DNA of 64,000 bases from Humulus lupulus (Eukaryota > Streptophyta > Magnoliopsida > Rosales > Cannabaceae). The stretch covers positions 218,514,652 to 218,578,651 of the forward strand of contig NC_084793.1 in the NCBI RefSeq assembly GCF_963169125.1. Reading direction: 5' to 3'. The notes beneath the pieces were generated by a model. It was not told where the DNA came from. It searched no databases and worked only from the letters and a program-made list of their open reading frames with translations. Both the position numbers and the translations under genes were made by a program. Below are positions 11,913 through 23,253 of the stretch, piece after piece (the stretch's first letter is position 1; each line of letters opens with the position of its first letter).

Positions 11913-12140
11913 AGGGTAGGGCCTTTAGACACTTTGGTAGACTTCACGATATTGTGTCTTCAAGGGGCATGTGGTGTTAGTGTGTTTGTTTGCCTTGGTA
12001 ATGTGAAGAAACACACTTTGTATTTGGTGATCCTCATAACTCCTTGAGGATGAATGTGAGCCTATCATTCCTTCTCACGGATCCCAAGGTGAGTGTAAGG
12101 CTTAATTTCAGACCATTGATCGAATATTAAACGCAAGGGT

Positions 12141-13969
12141 TGTTGGGGTTTTATGCCCTAATTAAAACCCAAATTATTTGTAATCTCATTTTATTATCAA
12201 TAAAAGAATATAAATCATTTTTTGACTTTGTCAATCACTTTTCTCACATGTGTTTATTTTCATGATTATTTGTTTAATATAAAATTCTATTAAATCCCGA
12301 GCATATAACTAATCTTATTTATAGTGACGTAATCACAGTGGAATATAAATATGATTATATGTTCAAAATAAGTTAGTCCTAAGATTAGTCAGTGCACCGA
12401 ATTTACACTGACTTGCCAATCTACGATATGATCTACTTACACATTACAGTGTTATGTTCTTTCCATAACATTAGCAAAGTAGATAAGATCGGATGTATTT
12501 GTTACATCAGACTGGACCGATATTGACAGTTGATAAGAAAAGTAAACATATCGTTATTATCTATTCTAGTCATATCATATAGTTGACCATAGGTCGATTC
12601 AATCTTAATTCTGAGTGGTTAGTATTCTAACTGATTGTATTACTTGAGTTCTTTGACTTACTCGTTACTAGCTTACCCTACGAACTAGCCCATACTTACA
12701 TCTTGGGAACTCGGTAGTATAATTGAGTGGGATTGTTAATCATAGATATGAACATCTATAGCTTCTGATTAAGAAGTGAAATGATGGTTTCCTTTTAGTT
12801 TGGTTCAAGGTGTTTAATGATAGAGATCTTATTTCAGTAATTAAATTCGTTTACTGAAATATCACTTACAAGGAACTAAGTGTTTTAAGGATAAAATACA
12901 ATGAGGGGTAAAACAGTATTTTAGTCCTATCTCAGTGTAGACCGTCTATAGAGGATTTAGTGACAATTATGGTTGTAACAATGGATAACTAATAGCGTAT
13001 CTATATTTATTATAGAGCGTTCTATGAATTCAAGAGTGCAATTCCGAGTCTATAGTGGAGTCACGAGGAATTAATAAGTTAGTAAATTTATTTGTTAGAT
13101 TTATGATAACTTATTGGAGCTTGATTTCATAGGCCCATGGTCCCCATTGTACCTTGGATAAAATCATCTAGATAGTCTCAATTAATTGATTTAATCATCA
13201 ATTAGAATTATCAATTAATTGTGTAATTTTGAGAAGAAAAGAGAAATCATGGCAGATTTATTAATTAAGATAAATTGGTATCTAAATTAATAAATAAATT
13301 TAAATCAAGGTTCAAATTATAAATAATTAATTTGATAAAGGATTTAAATAAATAAATAATTAATTAAATAAATGGAAAATAATATAGGTCTTGATTTTAA
13401 GTCCAATGGGCTTATAATCAAATGGGAAATTTCACGGGCCTATAACCCATGATAATTTCGACCTAGGGCTTCAAAATGACTATTATTTTATTGATTTTTT
13501 TAATTAAATTAAATGGCCTAATTGAGTCTATAAAAGGAGTGCTTAGAGAGAAGTCAAAATATAAGTTTGATAAGTCACAAGTCAACTTTTCTGATAGTTT
13601 TAGATTCTCTCTAAACACAAGCCCTTTTCTAAGCCTCTTTGTTATTTTCTCTTCTTCTCTCTATATCTATCTCATGTGTTGAGAATTGCCCACACTAGTC
13701 TAGGTGGTTCTAAGGATACATTGGAAGATTGTGAAGAAAATAGAAGATCGGTTCAGTTGCTTGATAATACTCTGCGACAGAGAGGATACAAGAGTTAGAG
13801 AAACTGAAGGAATGACTCTTTAATTCCGCTGCGAATACTGTAAGTATTCTATTCTTTGTTTCTCTTTGAATTCAATTTTAGAAACATGTTTTAGGCTATC
13901 TCGTATTAATTTGTTTAATATTAGATATACATGAAAATAAATAAAGATCTTGTATAAGCTAATCCAACA
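12141..13969 (+). repeat. Solo LTR E1 in gypsy D
   Basis: 1829 bp from TGTTGGGGTTTT to AATCCAACA, flanked by agggt (12136-12140) and agagt (13970-13974), a 4/5 TSD match. It is collinear with E2 (51028-56199), whose own sequence is about 1.88 kb. No internal region or second LTR, so a solo LTR. TGTTGGGG...CCAACA ends suggest a copia family. A TATA box lies at 13529-13535. The small ORFs inside are chance. Confidence 0.8.
13529..13535 (+). promoter_or_regulatory. TATA box in solo LTR E1
   Basis: TATAAAA in GAGTCTATAAAAGGAG. The corresponding site in E2 near 55735 reads TATCAAAGG, so E2 has lost the consensus. Confidence 0.5.
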
Positions 13970-14883
13970 AGAGTTAGGATGGGTTTGGATTTTCTATAAA
14001 TAAGCCTTTTTCTTGAAAGTCGTTTTATACTATCATTTGCCTTAGTTTAGTGGAACTTTGTTCTTTACAGTTGTAATAGGTAGGAGGTTCTATCCTTCAC
14101 AACATCATTCTATATATACATTTTTTTCAATATATATACATACAAATATACACATATCCAATGAGATACTAACAATTGTCTCTTTTTATTTTTATTTGTG
14201 TAAGCGTGTGGTGTGTAGAACTAAGATAGCGGTGGAGCCTGTAGGTGATTTGGTGTGAGGTACTTAGGTAGTGACGGTGGTGAGCAGGTGTTTTGGCTTG
14301 AGGTTCCAACAATGTTCCCTTATCTACTCGAGGTATTCCCTTATTCATTCCTTTACCATTTTACGCTAAGTAGGCTTAAGGTGGTACTTGGAGGTGGTGT
14401 TTATTTTTAGCCATTGTATACCCTCATGTAGAGCTTCACGCTTATAACCATAAGTATTTATATACGTATACATGTCCACACCATTTTACCCCCATAGTTA
14501 GTTGCATCATTTACCCATGTTGTCACCCTCCCTTGTCATGAGTTATTTTTGCATTGTAGCGTATATGTTCCATTTTGAATCCCATTGTGTGAATGCACAC
14601 AAGGATTTAAACCCATTCCTTTGCATCTTGTAGCACATCACATTTTCCACACATATCTGCACATGTGTTCATCATGAGACACCGTTTTATGGCATTCGAC
14701 GGCTCGTCTAGTATACCTCCTAGTGTCGAACTCATATAGTTATCGTCATTATATTTGGAGCCATCCATAGATGACCCTTATTATATGCACGAGACTTTAA
14801 GGAGGGCTCGTATGTATCACTAGGAGCGATTAGCTGACCTTAAGCAAAAGGTTTGGGGTATCGAATATGAGATAGATTCCGTC

Positions 14884-16945
14884 TTGAGGGGTGAAGGGGC
14901 AGCCTCCTCCTTTGATCCAAATGCTTATGTAGTACACCATAGAGTCACCCTTCTTGATTTACAATTGGAGCTCCCATTTATGGAGGAAAACCTTCCTCCT
15001 GAGCCTTCATCCCCAGGTCCTCCTCATAATAAGGAGGCATCTTATGGTAGTTTTGACGTTGACCCTGGTTCTCCTCAGTCGTTGTCGATAGTGCACCCAT
15101 ACCTTACTCTTCCACCTTTAGCATCAAGGTGGAAAAATCACGCGGGTATAAAGTAACAAAGATATAGGTGGAAGATAAAATATCCTGTATTGACGTAACC
15201 CTTTTCTTTTGGTCTTGCAGATATGTCAAACAGAGGTCGCAGAACGTAGCGCTCGAGAAACAGGACCATGGTCCTTTGTTAGTTGCCTCCCATGTTTCCC
15301 ACGTGTTTGAGCATAAGTTAATTGAATTAGAGGAAAACTATCTGATTGATAGCAATTTCCAAGGTTATGTGCCCACTAACAAGTGTCGTGCTCATCAACC
15401 ATTCCCTGGCTCTACAACGTTCAGCGAGCACATTCTGATGTTGGGAGGAACCATTCTTCTCTGCTTGTTATCCAGTATGATACTCAAGTATTTTGGTATC
15501 GCTCCGCTTCAATTGGCGCTAAACAGTTGGATGACTCTCAGTTGTCTATACATGGTGTTTATGAAATGCGAGAGTCGCGCCCGATCTTCGAAAGAAGTGC
15601 ACTTCATGTACAACCTCATGCCTACTCCTAAGTCAAAGGGTTTTTATTTTTGCAAAATGCTAATGCTTAGGTTCCGCTACTCAAAGGAGGCGTCTCCAAT
15701 CCCGGATAATGGAAGCAAGACTTCTTTTTCGTCAAGGACCTTCCTTAAGTTTGCAACCATTTTCGCACCTCCCTAAGTAAGCATCATTTTCTATCTTCTC
15801 CTTTTTTTTTATTATTGTTTTTGTTTGGCTAACAATTGAGCTGGTGGTTCAGAGTACCTTGAAATCACTGAGATATTTTCTCAAAATCTTAATTGCATTG
15901 AAGCCATGGTTAACACAAACGTTATGAAAAAGATGGTTGTCTATCTTTTTACCATGGCAAACCTCAACGCCTATAGACTTTCTAACATCTCCGATCCTGA
16001 TTTGCTGTGGCACGTTACGGAGTGAAAGAACAAGGCCATTCTATTTTGCCAAGATTCTTTTGATGAATATGATGATTGGGTCCAAGACGAGCCCTCTTCT
16101 GAGTCAAAGCAACCAGCTCATGTGTCTCTTACGTCTAGAAGGCGTGTGCCTCCCACTTTTGTTAACCCAGATACCACTTCTCAGTCACGAGCACTGACTT
16201 CTATCCAATGGAACTTTTTCTTGGCCACCTATGACGAATGTGATGTTAATCCCAAGAACTTATCAGGTCACGGTAGTTTTGGAGGCCCTCCTCCTTGTAC
16301 TTCAGTGCCTCTGCCTCATTTAGCCAGCGGTTCATCTGTTCCCATGTAACTGGACATCCCAGAGGCGAAAAAGGTGTCATAACTAAATTTTGTGGCTACT
16401 CTTTTTGTGGAGAGGTACGCTCGATCCGCTAAGGAAATTGTAGAGGTCGAATGGAGGGCTCTTCATGGCTTCAATATGGTAAGTTTCATATGCTTTGTGC
16501 GGGTTTGTAATGTGTGAGTCCTTATATATATGTTATCTCACATTTTAACCTCTTACCACTTCGCATCTTTGATGTTTTTATAGAGAATACTCTTGTTGCT
16601 CAATGCATGGTAGATTCGACAAAAGAACTATCCTGGGTCATGGCAGAGAAGGATTAACTCACTATTAGGATTCAGAAGCTTGAGAGCCAGCTTGCCAAGA
16701 CCACACTCAAGATGGAGGAGGCCTTAGAGAAGGCCTCCTCTTCCTCCAAGGGTAAGAAGAAGGTCCTGGTTTTGCAAGAGACGATTGCTTCTCTCGAGTT
16801 AGAATTAGCAGTAGTTGAATACAAGTTGGTGGAGCACACTCTATACGGGGTGTTGAAGCATAACCTGGGTTTTAACTTTTCCTTTTTTGATGAGCATGCG
16901 ATTCCTAAGACCACTGAGTGGAATGCCCGGGGAGGGAGACCATGA
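14884..16945 (+). pseudogene. Opposite-strand ORF of gypsy D (putative gypsy-type transposon protein)
   Basis: Plus-strand coding remnants opposite to the pol genes, between integrase and the 3' LTR. Frames 14884-15156, 15168-15776, 15937-16349 and 16712-16945 read collinearly. The second has YFGIAPLQLALNSW and VHFMYNLMPTPKSKGFYF, resembling the plant 'putative gypsy type transposon' domain (PF04195-like). The last encodes a coiled-coil-like helix (EEALEKASSSSKGKK; ASLELELAVVEYKL). An intron-like junction is visible: a GTAACA near 15154 and a pyrimidine-rich tract ending TCTTGCAG near 15220. The function of such proteins is unknown. F carries a counterpart at 44065. Confidence 0.55.
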
Positions 16946-16999
16946 ATTCATGATTAGGCTCATCTTTGTCCCTTTGCATGGTTGGCTTCTATTTGTTAC

Positions 17000-17960
17000 T
17001 TAATTTTTCGATTTCGTTGTAATGCTACTTATTTTATTTTGGGAAGCCATTTTATGTTTTGTGAAGGAACATTTCTTTGTTCTTTTTTCTATGTAGACTT
17101 CATTTAAGCACCTATTTATTCCATAAGGACCTCATTTTGGTCCCTTTCTTTTATGTGGGTTGTGGCTGTCGGGAGATGTCAGCCTTTTGGATTCTTTTTT
17201 CCCCAACATACAAAAAAATTCTTTTTTTGGTGAGGACTTTCTGCAGGTCATCTCTTGTTTTTGTGTAGGACACATTAACCCTTTGGGTCTTTTCCATCCT
17301 TTTATAATTTTTGTGTGCACTTGTTATTTTTGTTCGAGAAGCGCCCTTCTCGTTATTAGGCATAGTGCTACTTTTGGAAGCGTCTCTTTTAACACCATTT
17401 TTGCTAGAAAGTTTGGTGTCCGTCCTAGGCTTATCATTGGGAGTCTTTCATTAGGTATTCTCCTTATGGAAGGGGTTCTGAGGTAACAACCTTTATTAGG
17501 ACGTTATCCATGTGGAACCTTTTAACTCCCTTAATATCCATAAGGGTAGCTAATCCTCATGAATTCAAGGGATGCTTTACAAGGTTCTTTTTCTTTTGCA
17601 TATCCTATCTTGCTCCCACAAGTGGTTGGCGAGATTTATTCCATCAAGAATTTTGTTAATTTTGCTTTCGATATACACTTTGACAATTTTAATTGACAAA
17701 GGGTGTACATGAGTTAGATAAGTGCTTGTGAAAAGAATAAGTATAATATGTGAGATAAGAAACATATTAATTGATAACAAGCAGATTACAAGTACATGCC
17801 TGATGATATTGTATCTATCACATTCTCAGGGCAACTATGTGACCTCTTTGATTCGCTACTACTTAGATGAGAATGACATAAAACATAACAACAACAGAGA
17901 CTTTACTAATACTTTATGAAAGTAACGGTGAAAACAACTTCTTTCATTTCTTGCACTAGG
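17000..17960. other. Noncoding spacer between D integrase and antisense ORF
   Basis: T-rich on the plus strand. The short ORFs on both strands show no domain. A possible recently diverged region between convergent transcripts; no terminator motif identified. Confidence 0.4.
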
Positions 17961-17973
17961 TGTGAAGGTCTTA

Positions 17974-18960
17974 CTAATAATATTTCCTGAGATTCTCTGC
18001 ATTCCATGCTCGAGGTACAATGGTGCCGTCCAGGCGCGCTAACTTGTAGGTGTTAGGAGGTATTACTTGTGCGACGTGGTAGGATCCCTCCCAATTCCCC
18101 CAGCACAACTGCTTCCGGATCTCGGGAGTTGGGGAGGACTTCCTCAACACTAGCTCTCCTACTCTAATTGCCCACTCTCTCACCCTGGAGTTATAGTATC
18201 TTGCAGCTCGCTATTCGTATGTCCCCAATTTCTGTTGTGCCTTCTCCCTTTTCTCTTTTAGCCATCTGGTTAGCCTGATCCTTGTAGGCTTGTATCGTGA
18301 AGGAGTTGATCTTCATCTCAACCAGAAGCACATCTTCGCACCCAAAAGATAAGGAGAAAGGTATTTCTCGAGTGGTAGAGCGTGGCAAGGTTCTGTAGGC
18401 CCAAAGAACATTGGGTAGCTCATCAACCCAAGATGCCTTCAACTTTTCTAATTTTTTCTTTAAATTCTTCTTGAGGACCTTTCTGATGGCCTCCACTTGT
18501 CCACTGGCTTGGGGTGTACCACGGCTGAGAAACTCCTGATTATGCATTTCTCTTCACAATATGCATCAAATAAACCTCCTTCAAACTAAGTGTCGTTATA
18601 TGATATGATTTTTTAGGGCACTCCATATCTACCGATGATAAACTTGTTAACAAATGAGGCAATCTACTTGGTCACGATGTTGGTTAGAGGCCCCATTTCA
18701 ATCCATTTGGTGAAGTAGGCCACCGCCACCTCTGCATATTTCACTCTGCCTCTCCCCATTGATAGTGAACCAATCAGATCTATCCCCCACACCGGAAAAG
18801 GCTAGGCACTAGTCATGCTAACCAGCTCGCTTGGGGGTTTCCTAGGAAAGTTCACATGTCTCTGGCACTTGTCACATATGTGTACGAAGTCAGTGGCATC
18901 ATTTTCAATGGTGGGCCAATAATACCCTTATCTCATGGCTTTCCTTGCCGTCGATTATCT
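17974..18960 (-). pseudogene. Gypsy D integrase
   Basis: C-terminal frame 17974-18183 has NWEGSYHVAQVIPPNTYKLA and DGTIVPRAWNAENLRKYY, typical of Tat integrase ends. Frame 18191-18547 has SGQVEAIRKVLKKNLKKKLE with the catalytic glutamate, and LWAYRTLPRSTTREIPFSLS. Upstream decayed sequence gives WGIDLIGSLS (first catalytic D) and the end of the HHCC zinc finger, CDKCQRHVNFPRKPP near 18880. It joins the cDNA to the genome in a live element. Several stops and a frameshift near 18187 inactivate it. Confidence 0.8.
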
Positions 18961-19214
18961 GCAATCGTGGTTTCCACACTCCCCTTCATGTACCTCATAG
19001 AGAAATTTTAGGGATTCCCTTTCATTAATGCATCATAGGAGTGGGAAAAAGAATCCCCTCTTGTACAAGATTCCATCCACTAGGGTGTATCAGGTGGCTT
19101 TGTATGCTATCCTCCGAGCATCTTCTTTGTCAGCAGTAAAGTCCCATCTTTCAGGTAATTTACAATGGGTACAATCCATGTCCCTTTAATGGCGCTAACT
19201 ATGTGAATCTGTTC

Positions 19215-19574
19215 TTAGGAGATACTTTGCCTGGATTGATATTCCATAGAGATGGAGTCGACCATGTCTCTGTCTTTGGTGGGAAAAAGCTTTGCGAGGA
19301 CATCGACACTCATGTTTCTCTCCCTTGGGATTTTCACTATGGTATACCCCTTCATACAGTCCAAGTAACCTTTCACCTTTGTTAAGTAGGTTGCCATCTT
19401 GAGACCCTTCGCTTGATACTCGCCCTTCACCTGAAACACCAGTAACTGTGAGTTGCTAAAAACTTGTAAATATGTTACCTTCAGTTCTTTGACCAAACGC
19501 AAGCCAGCCAGAAGTGCCTCATACTCCACCTCATTGTATGAGGCTTCAGATCCAAACCTTATTGCCCAATACAT
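19215..19574 (-). pseudogene. Gypsy D additional (archaeal-type) RNase H
   Basis: 119-residue frame: RFGSEASYNEVEYEALLAGL (E-A-L-L-G-L signature), VFSNSQLLVFQVKGEYQAK and IVKIPRERNMSVDVLAKL. This matches the second RNase H typical of the Tat lineage and aligns with the domain at 48744-49385 in F. Some active-site positions have changed (SNSQ where DSQ is usual). Confidence 0.75.
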
Positions 19575-20930
19575 CTTCTTCCCTTAGGTCCAGTCATAAC
19601 TGTACCATCTCCTTCACCTCCTTAGATCCAGTTGTTTGAAGCCCCATCTACATGTAGGATGCATTCCTCGAACTCTGCTTATTCTTCCACTAGAGCCAGA
19701 CCGCTTTCTCCCATCTGTTTTTCTTCATTCGGGGAGTAAGTGAATTTGACTATGAAGTCCGTGAGGCTTTCTCATTGATGGAAGCTTTTGGGGTGTATGT
19801 GATGTCAAATTAACTTAGCTAAATTGACCACTTTAGCATCCTCCCTGAGGTCACAAGTTTGTGCAAGACCTGCCTCAAGTTTTTCCTACCACTAGGGCAT
19901 AGGCAAATTTATCTATCTCAAGGTATCGAGTTTTCATGTCTACTAGGCACTTGCTAATGTAATATACGGGCTGTTGGTGCTTCTTCTCTCCTTTGACCAG
20001 AGTAGTGTTTATGGTGTGCTAAGATACGACTAGATACAGGTACAACCTTTCGCCCTTCCCAGGTTTGGCCAGTGGAGGTGGTTGTCCGAGGTGCTCCTTC
20101 AACTTTTTGAAGGCCTCCTCGCATTCTCCATCCCAATCGAACCTTTTGTTCCCTTTGAGGATGTTGAAGAAGGGGAGGCACTTATTAGTGGAACTCAAAA
20201 TAAACCTGTTGAGCAACCCTACCCTTCTTATTAGCCATTGCACCTCCTTCTTGCTCTTGGGATGACTTATCTCTATCAGGGCTCTAATTTTTTCATGGTT
20301 AGCCTCGATGCTCTTGGAATAAACAATGAAGCCCATAAATTTTCCCGATGATACCGCGAAGTTGCACTTGAGCGGATTCAACTTCATCCTATACTTTTGG
20401 AGTGTGTTGAACATTTCGTCAAGGTTCCAAGTGAATTCCTTAGCTTTTTTGGTGTTCACCCACATATCATCTACAAATACTTCCATGTTTCTTCATATTT
20501 GATTAGCAAACATCCTATTCACTAATATTTGATAGGTAGCGCCTGCATTCTTTAACCCAAAGAGCATCACCCTGTAGCAGTATTGTCCTTTATGAAGGAA
20601 GTGTGCTCCTCATTAGTTGGAATCATTGGTATTTGGTTATATTTTGAGTAGGCGTCCATGAAGCTAAGTAGTTCACGGCCAGTTGTTGCATCAAACAATT
20701 GATCTATCCATGGGAGAGAAAAAATTTCATTGGGACATGCCTTATTGAGGTTTGTAAAATCAATGAAAGTTCTTTACTTACCATACGACTTTGGGCGAAC
20801 ACAGGGTTTGAGACCCACACTTTGTAGAATGCCTCGCAGATGAATCAATTTTTTTTAATTTATTTACCTCTTCTTTTAGGGTTACATATATTTCTGGATC
20901 AAGTTCTTGCCTCTTCTATCTCATAGGCTT
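19575..20930 (-). pseudogene. Gypsy D reverse transcriptase and first RNase H
   Basis: The frame 20019-20486 starts MEVFVDDMWVN, with the catalytic FVDD retained, followed by KYRMKLNPLKCNFAVSSGKF and a GFIVYSKSIEANHEKIRAL block and the RT-RNase H connection (NILKGNKRFDWDGECEEAFK). Upstream sequence to 20930 contains decayed RT fingers/palm, and 19575-20018 the decayed first RNase H. Multiple stops are present. RT copies genomic RNA into cDNA inside the virus-like particle. Confidence 0.8.
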
Positions 20931-21422
20931 CACATTGAGGTCTATGTGAAGGTTGTAACACATGAAGGATGGGTCTATCCTTGCCATGTCTTCATGACTC
21001 CAAGTAAATACATCGAGGTTGTACTTCAAGAACTTCACTAGCCTCTCCTTGATATCTTCTCCAAGATTCCTCCCATCCTTCAACTTCCTCAATGGTTCTT
21101 TAATCACAACAATCTCTTCCAATTCCTCCACAGCATTAGCCCTGATATCCTCGGTGACTCGAGGGTCCAATTCTTGTGGGTTTGGATCCCCATGCACCAC
21201 CATTGCCATGGGTTCCTGTGGTTTGGAAACTTTCCTATGAGAGGTGTTGTAACACTTTCTTACTTCTCTTAGCTCTCCTTTCAAGCTTGCCACTCCTCCC
21301 GGTGTGGGGAATTTAAGGGACAAGTGATAAATGGAGGTCACTACTTTCAATTTTCTAAGGGAGGGTGTCTCTAATACCGCATTGAAAGCTGAGGCACAAT
21401 CAATTATGATGAAATTTGACAT
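20916..21422 (-). pseudogene. Gypsy D linker between protease and RT
   Basis: 168-residue frame. FIIIDCASAFNAVLETPSLR corresponds to the DCPSAYNAILGRP block found after the protease in Tat elements, and ISIYHLSLKFPTPGGVA-like sequence follows, then a KECYN-like block. The C-terminal part YNLDVFTWSHEDMARIDPSF is the conserved entry to RT. The protease active site itself would lie upstream (21430-21700) and is not readable. Confidence 0.75.
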
Positions 21423-21429
21423 AACAGTT

Positions 21430-22640
21430 GTTTGCCTTGGTTGCTCTCCTATGGTGAGGGCTAACTAGATTGTTCCCAAAGGTTGTATCGAGTCCCCAGT
21501 GAATCCAAATATGGAGGTGTTGCATGGTTCCAAGTTTCTAATGCTCAAGCCAATGTTCTCCAAGGTGAGGCGCTACAAGATATTTACAGAACTACCATTG
21601 TCCACTAGGACCTAATGCACTCTCATGTTGGCTGGCTGGACGATTAGCATAAGATGATCACTATGAGGGAAGTGCATGCCTCAAGCGTCTTCCTCCGTGA
21701 AAGTTAACAAATCGTTTTTCCCTCTAAACCTCTTTGGGGGATGTTGTTCTAAGTTCATCATGCAAGGAAGTATTCTTTCAGTCCTTTGTATGCCCTCTTC
21801 TTTTTTGTACCGTTCGACCCATCATGGGCAGAGGGTTTGCACAAGGGCTTACTTCTTCCTGCCTTGAGATTTTCATGACCATCTTCAACTCAGATGTACT
21901 TTTGTGGTCTCTCCTAGAATTTTTCTAGGTCCATGACCTCTATCTTTAGCATATTGTCCCATAACTTGCTTTCAAAACACACCCCAGTCATGATAGTCAA
22001 GTTATGGGCTCCCTACCTTCGTTGCTTCCATGTTGAACCTATGGATATAACTCTTTAGGCTCTCATTTTTACCTTGATTTATTTTTGCAAGGCTGGTACC
22101 TGACTGTGTGGTGTTGCTGGAGAAACTGTGTGGTGTTACAGGAGAAACTCATCATAAATCTGTTTTCATGAACTAATGGTTACCCGACCTTAGTCTCTTG
22201 AACCATTTATAGGCAGCCCATTTTAGTGTAACAGCGAAATAATGGCACCTCGCTCTACTGTTGACCCCTCTCAATTTCATTAAATCGTTGAAGGCGTCTA
22301 GGTGGTACATAGGGTCCATAGTGCCCTTGTAACGGGTCATGTTACACTCTCAGAAGTTGGCAGGGAGTCACTCAAATTTAATTTATCTCGTGAATGGTGA
22401 CTCGTAGTCGAGCTCGTCATCACCCACATGCCTCCCAGATGCTGTGACTATCTTGCTTTGAAGGCTTTTCATTTCAGTGTCTAGTTTGTGTCACCTTTTA
22501 TTCAAGGAATCCCTGAGGTCATAAAGGTTAACTTTCCCTTTTCTTGTGTCCTTTGGAGGAGCCATAGGGGGTGTCTTCCTCTTGTCCGATCGTCTACTAT
22601 TGATGTTCTCTCTTAGGTTAAGGGGGCGTGGGGGAGGGGG
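21430..22640 (-). pseudogene. Gypsy D gag and protease, heavily decayed
   Basis: Three-frame reading on the minus strand gives gag core fragments near 22150-22400: ECNMTRYKGTMDPMYHLDAF and DLMKLRGVNSRARCHYFAVT, then a KWAAYKWFKRL block, as in Retrotrans_gag domains. No single frame exceeds about 70 residues. Open stretches on the plus strand (21676-21928) are shadows. Confidence 0.65.
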
Positions 22641-23037
22641 GGTTCCTTGGATGTAACTTGAGCTCACCAAGTGTACCTACGTGTTGAGGGAGTAGGGTCT
22701 TGGTTGACGGAATGCAGTGCCGTTGGTGGTCGATGAGGAGGATGTGTACCTAGGCCGCCCGTGGGGGCAGTTGACGGTGCTGCAAGATTCCTTTTGGGTT
22801 GGACGGCTGGGGATGCCACCTCTCTTTCACCACTAAGGATTAGGTGTCCCTTTAGTGCACCTATGTTCTGAGGTGGCAGAGGGTCTCTCATAGAGGCCCT
22901 TTGCTAATCTCCGTCCATGTGGATCTCCACATTCTGTGACTTCTGTAGGCGTCTTCATCGCCTTGGCATCCTCCCTTATCGAAAACAATTGAAGAACAGT
23001 AGTTTTATACTTGTCCTTCCCACAAATTGCGCAATAC
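22641..23037. other. Gypsy D leader between gag and 5' LTR
   Basis: Contains G-rich and P-rich translated stretches but no recognised domain. The primer-binding site expected immediately left of 23038 is not recognisable. Confidence 0.4.
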
Positions 23038-23237
23038 TGTTGACGGTAAGAACTCATCAATGAATCTAGGTCAGAAAACTTACAGGATCTAGTAAGAACT
23101 TACAAAGTTAGAAATAAACATAGAAAAACTTAGAGTAGGATTGCAGAACAACAATGAAAGAACACTTGAATATTGATCTTAAGAAAGCCTGGTATTACAA
23201 TAATTTTCCAACTTCTTCCTTGGAGAAGGAAGGTTCC

Positions 23238-23244
23238 TTTTATA
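23238..23244 (-). promoter_or_regulatory. TATA box in D 5' LTR
   Basis: Minus strand CCTATAAAAGGAAC. Solo LTR A1 inserted about 9 bp upstream of it (plus-strand 23253/23254), separating the TATA box from the rest of the U3 promoter. Confidence 0.6.
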
Positions 23245-23253
23245 GGTGAGCAC

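Noticed and set aside
23010..23037. Primer-binding site of gypsy D
   Set aside because: The sequence next to the 5' LTR end does not match the tRNA 3' ends I can recall; left uncalled.
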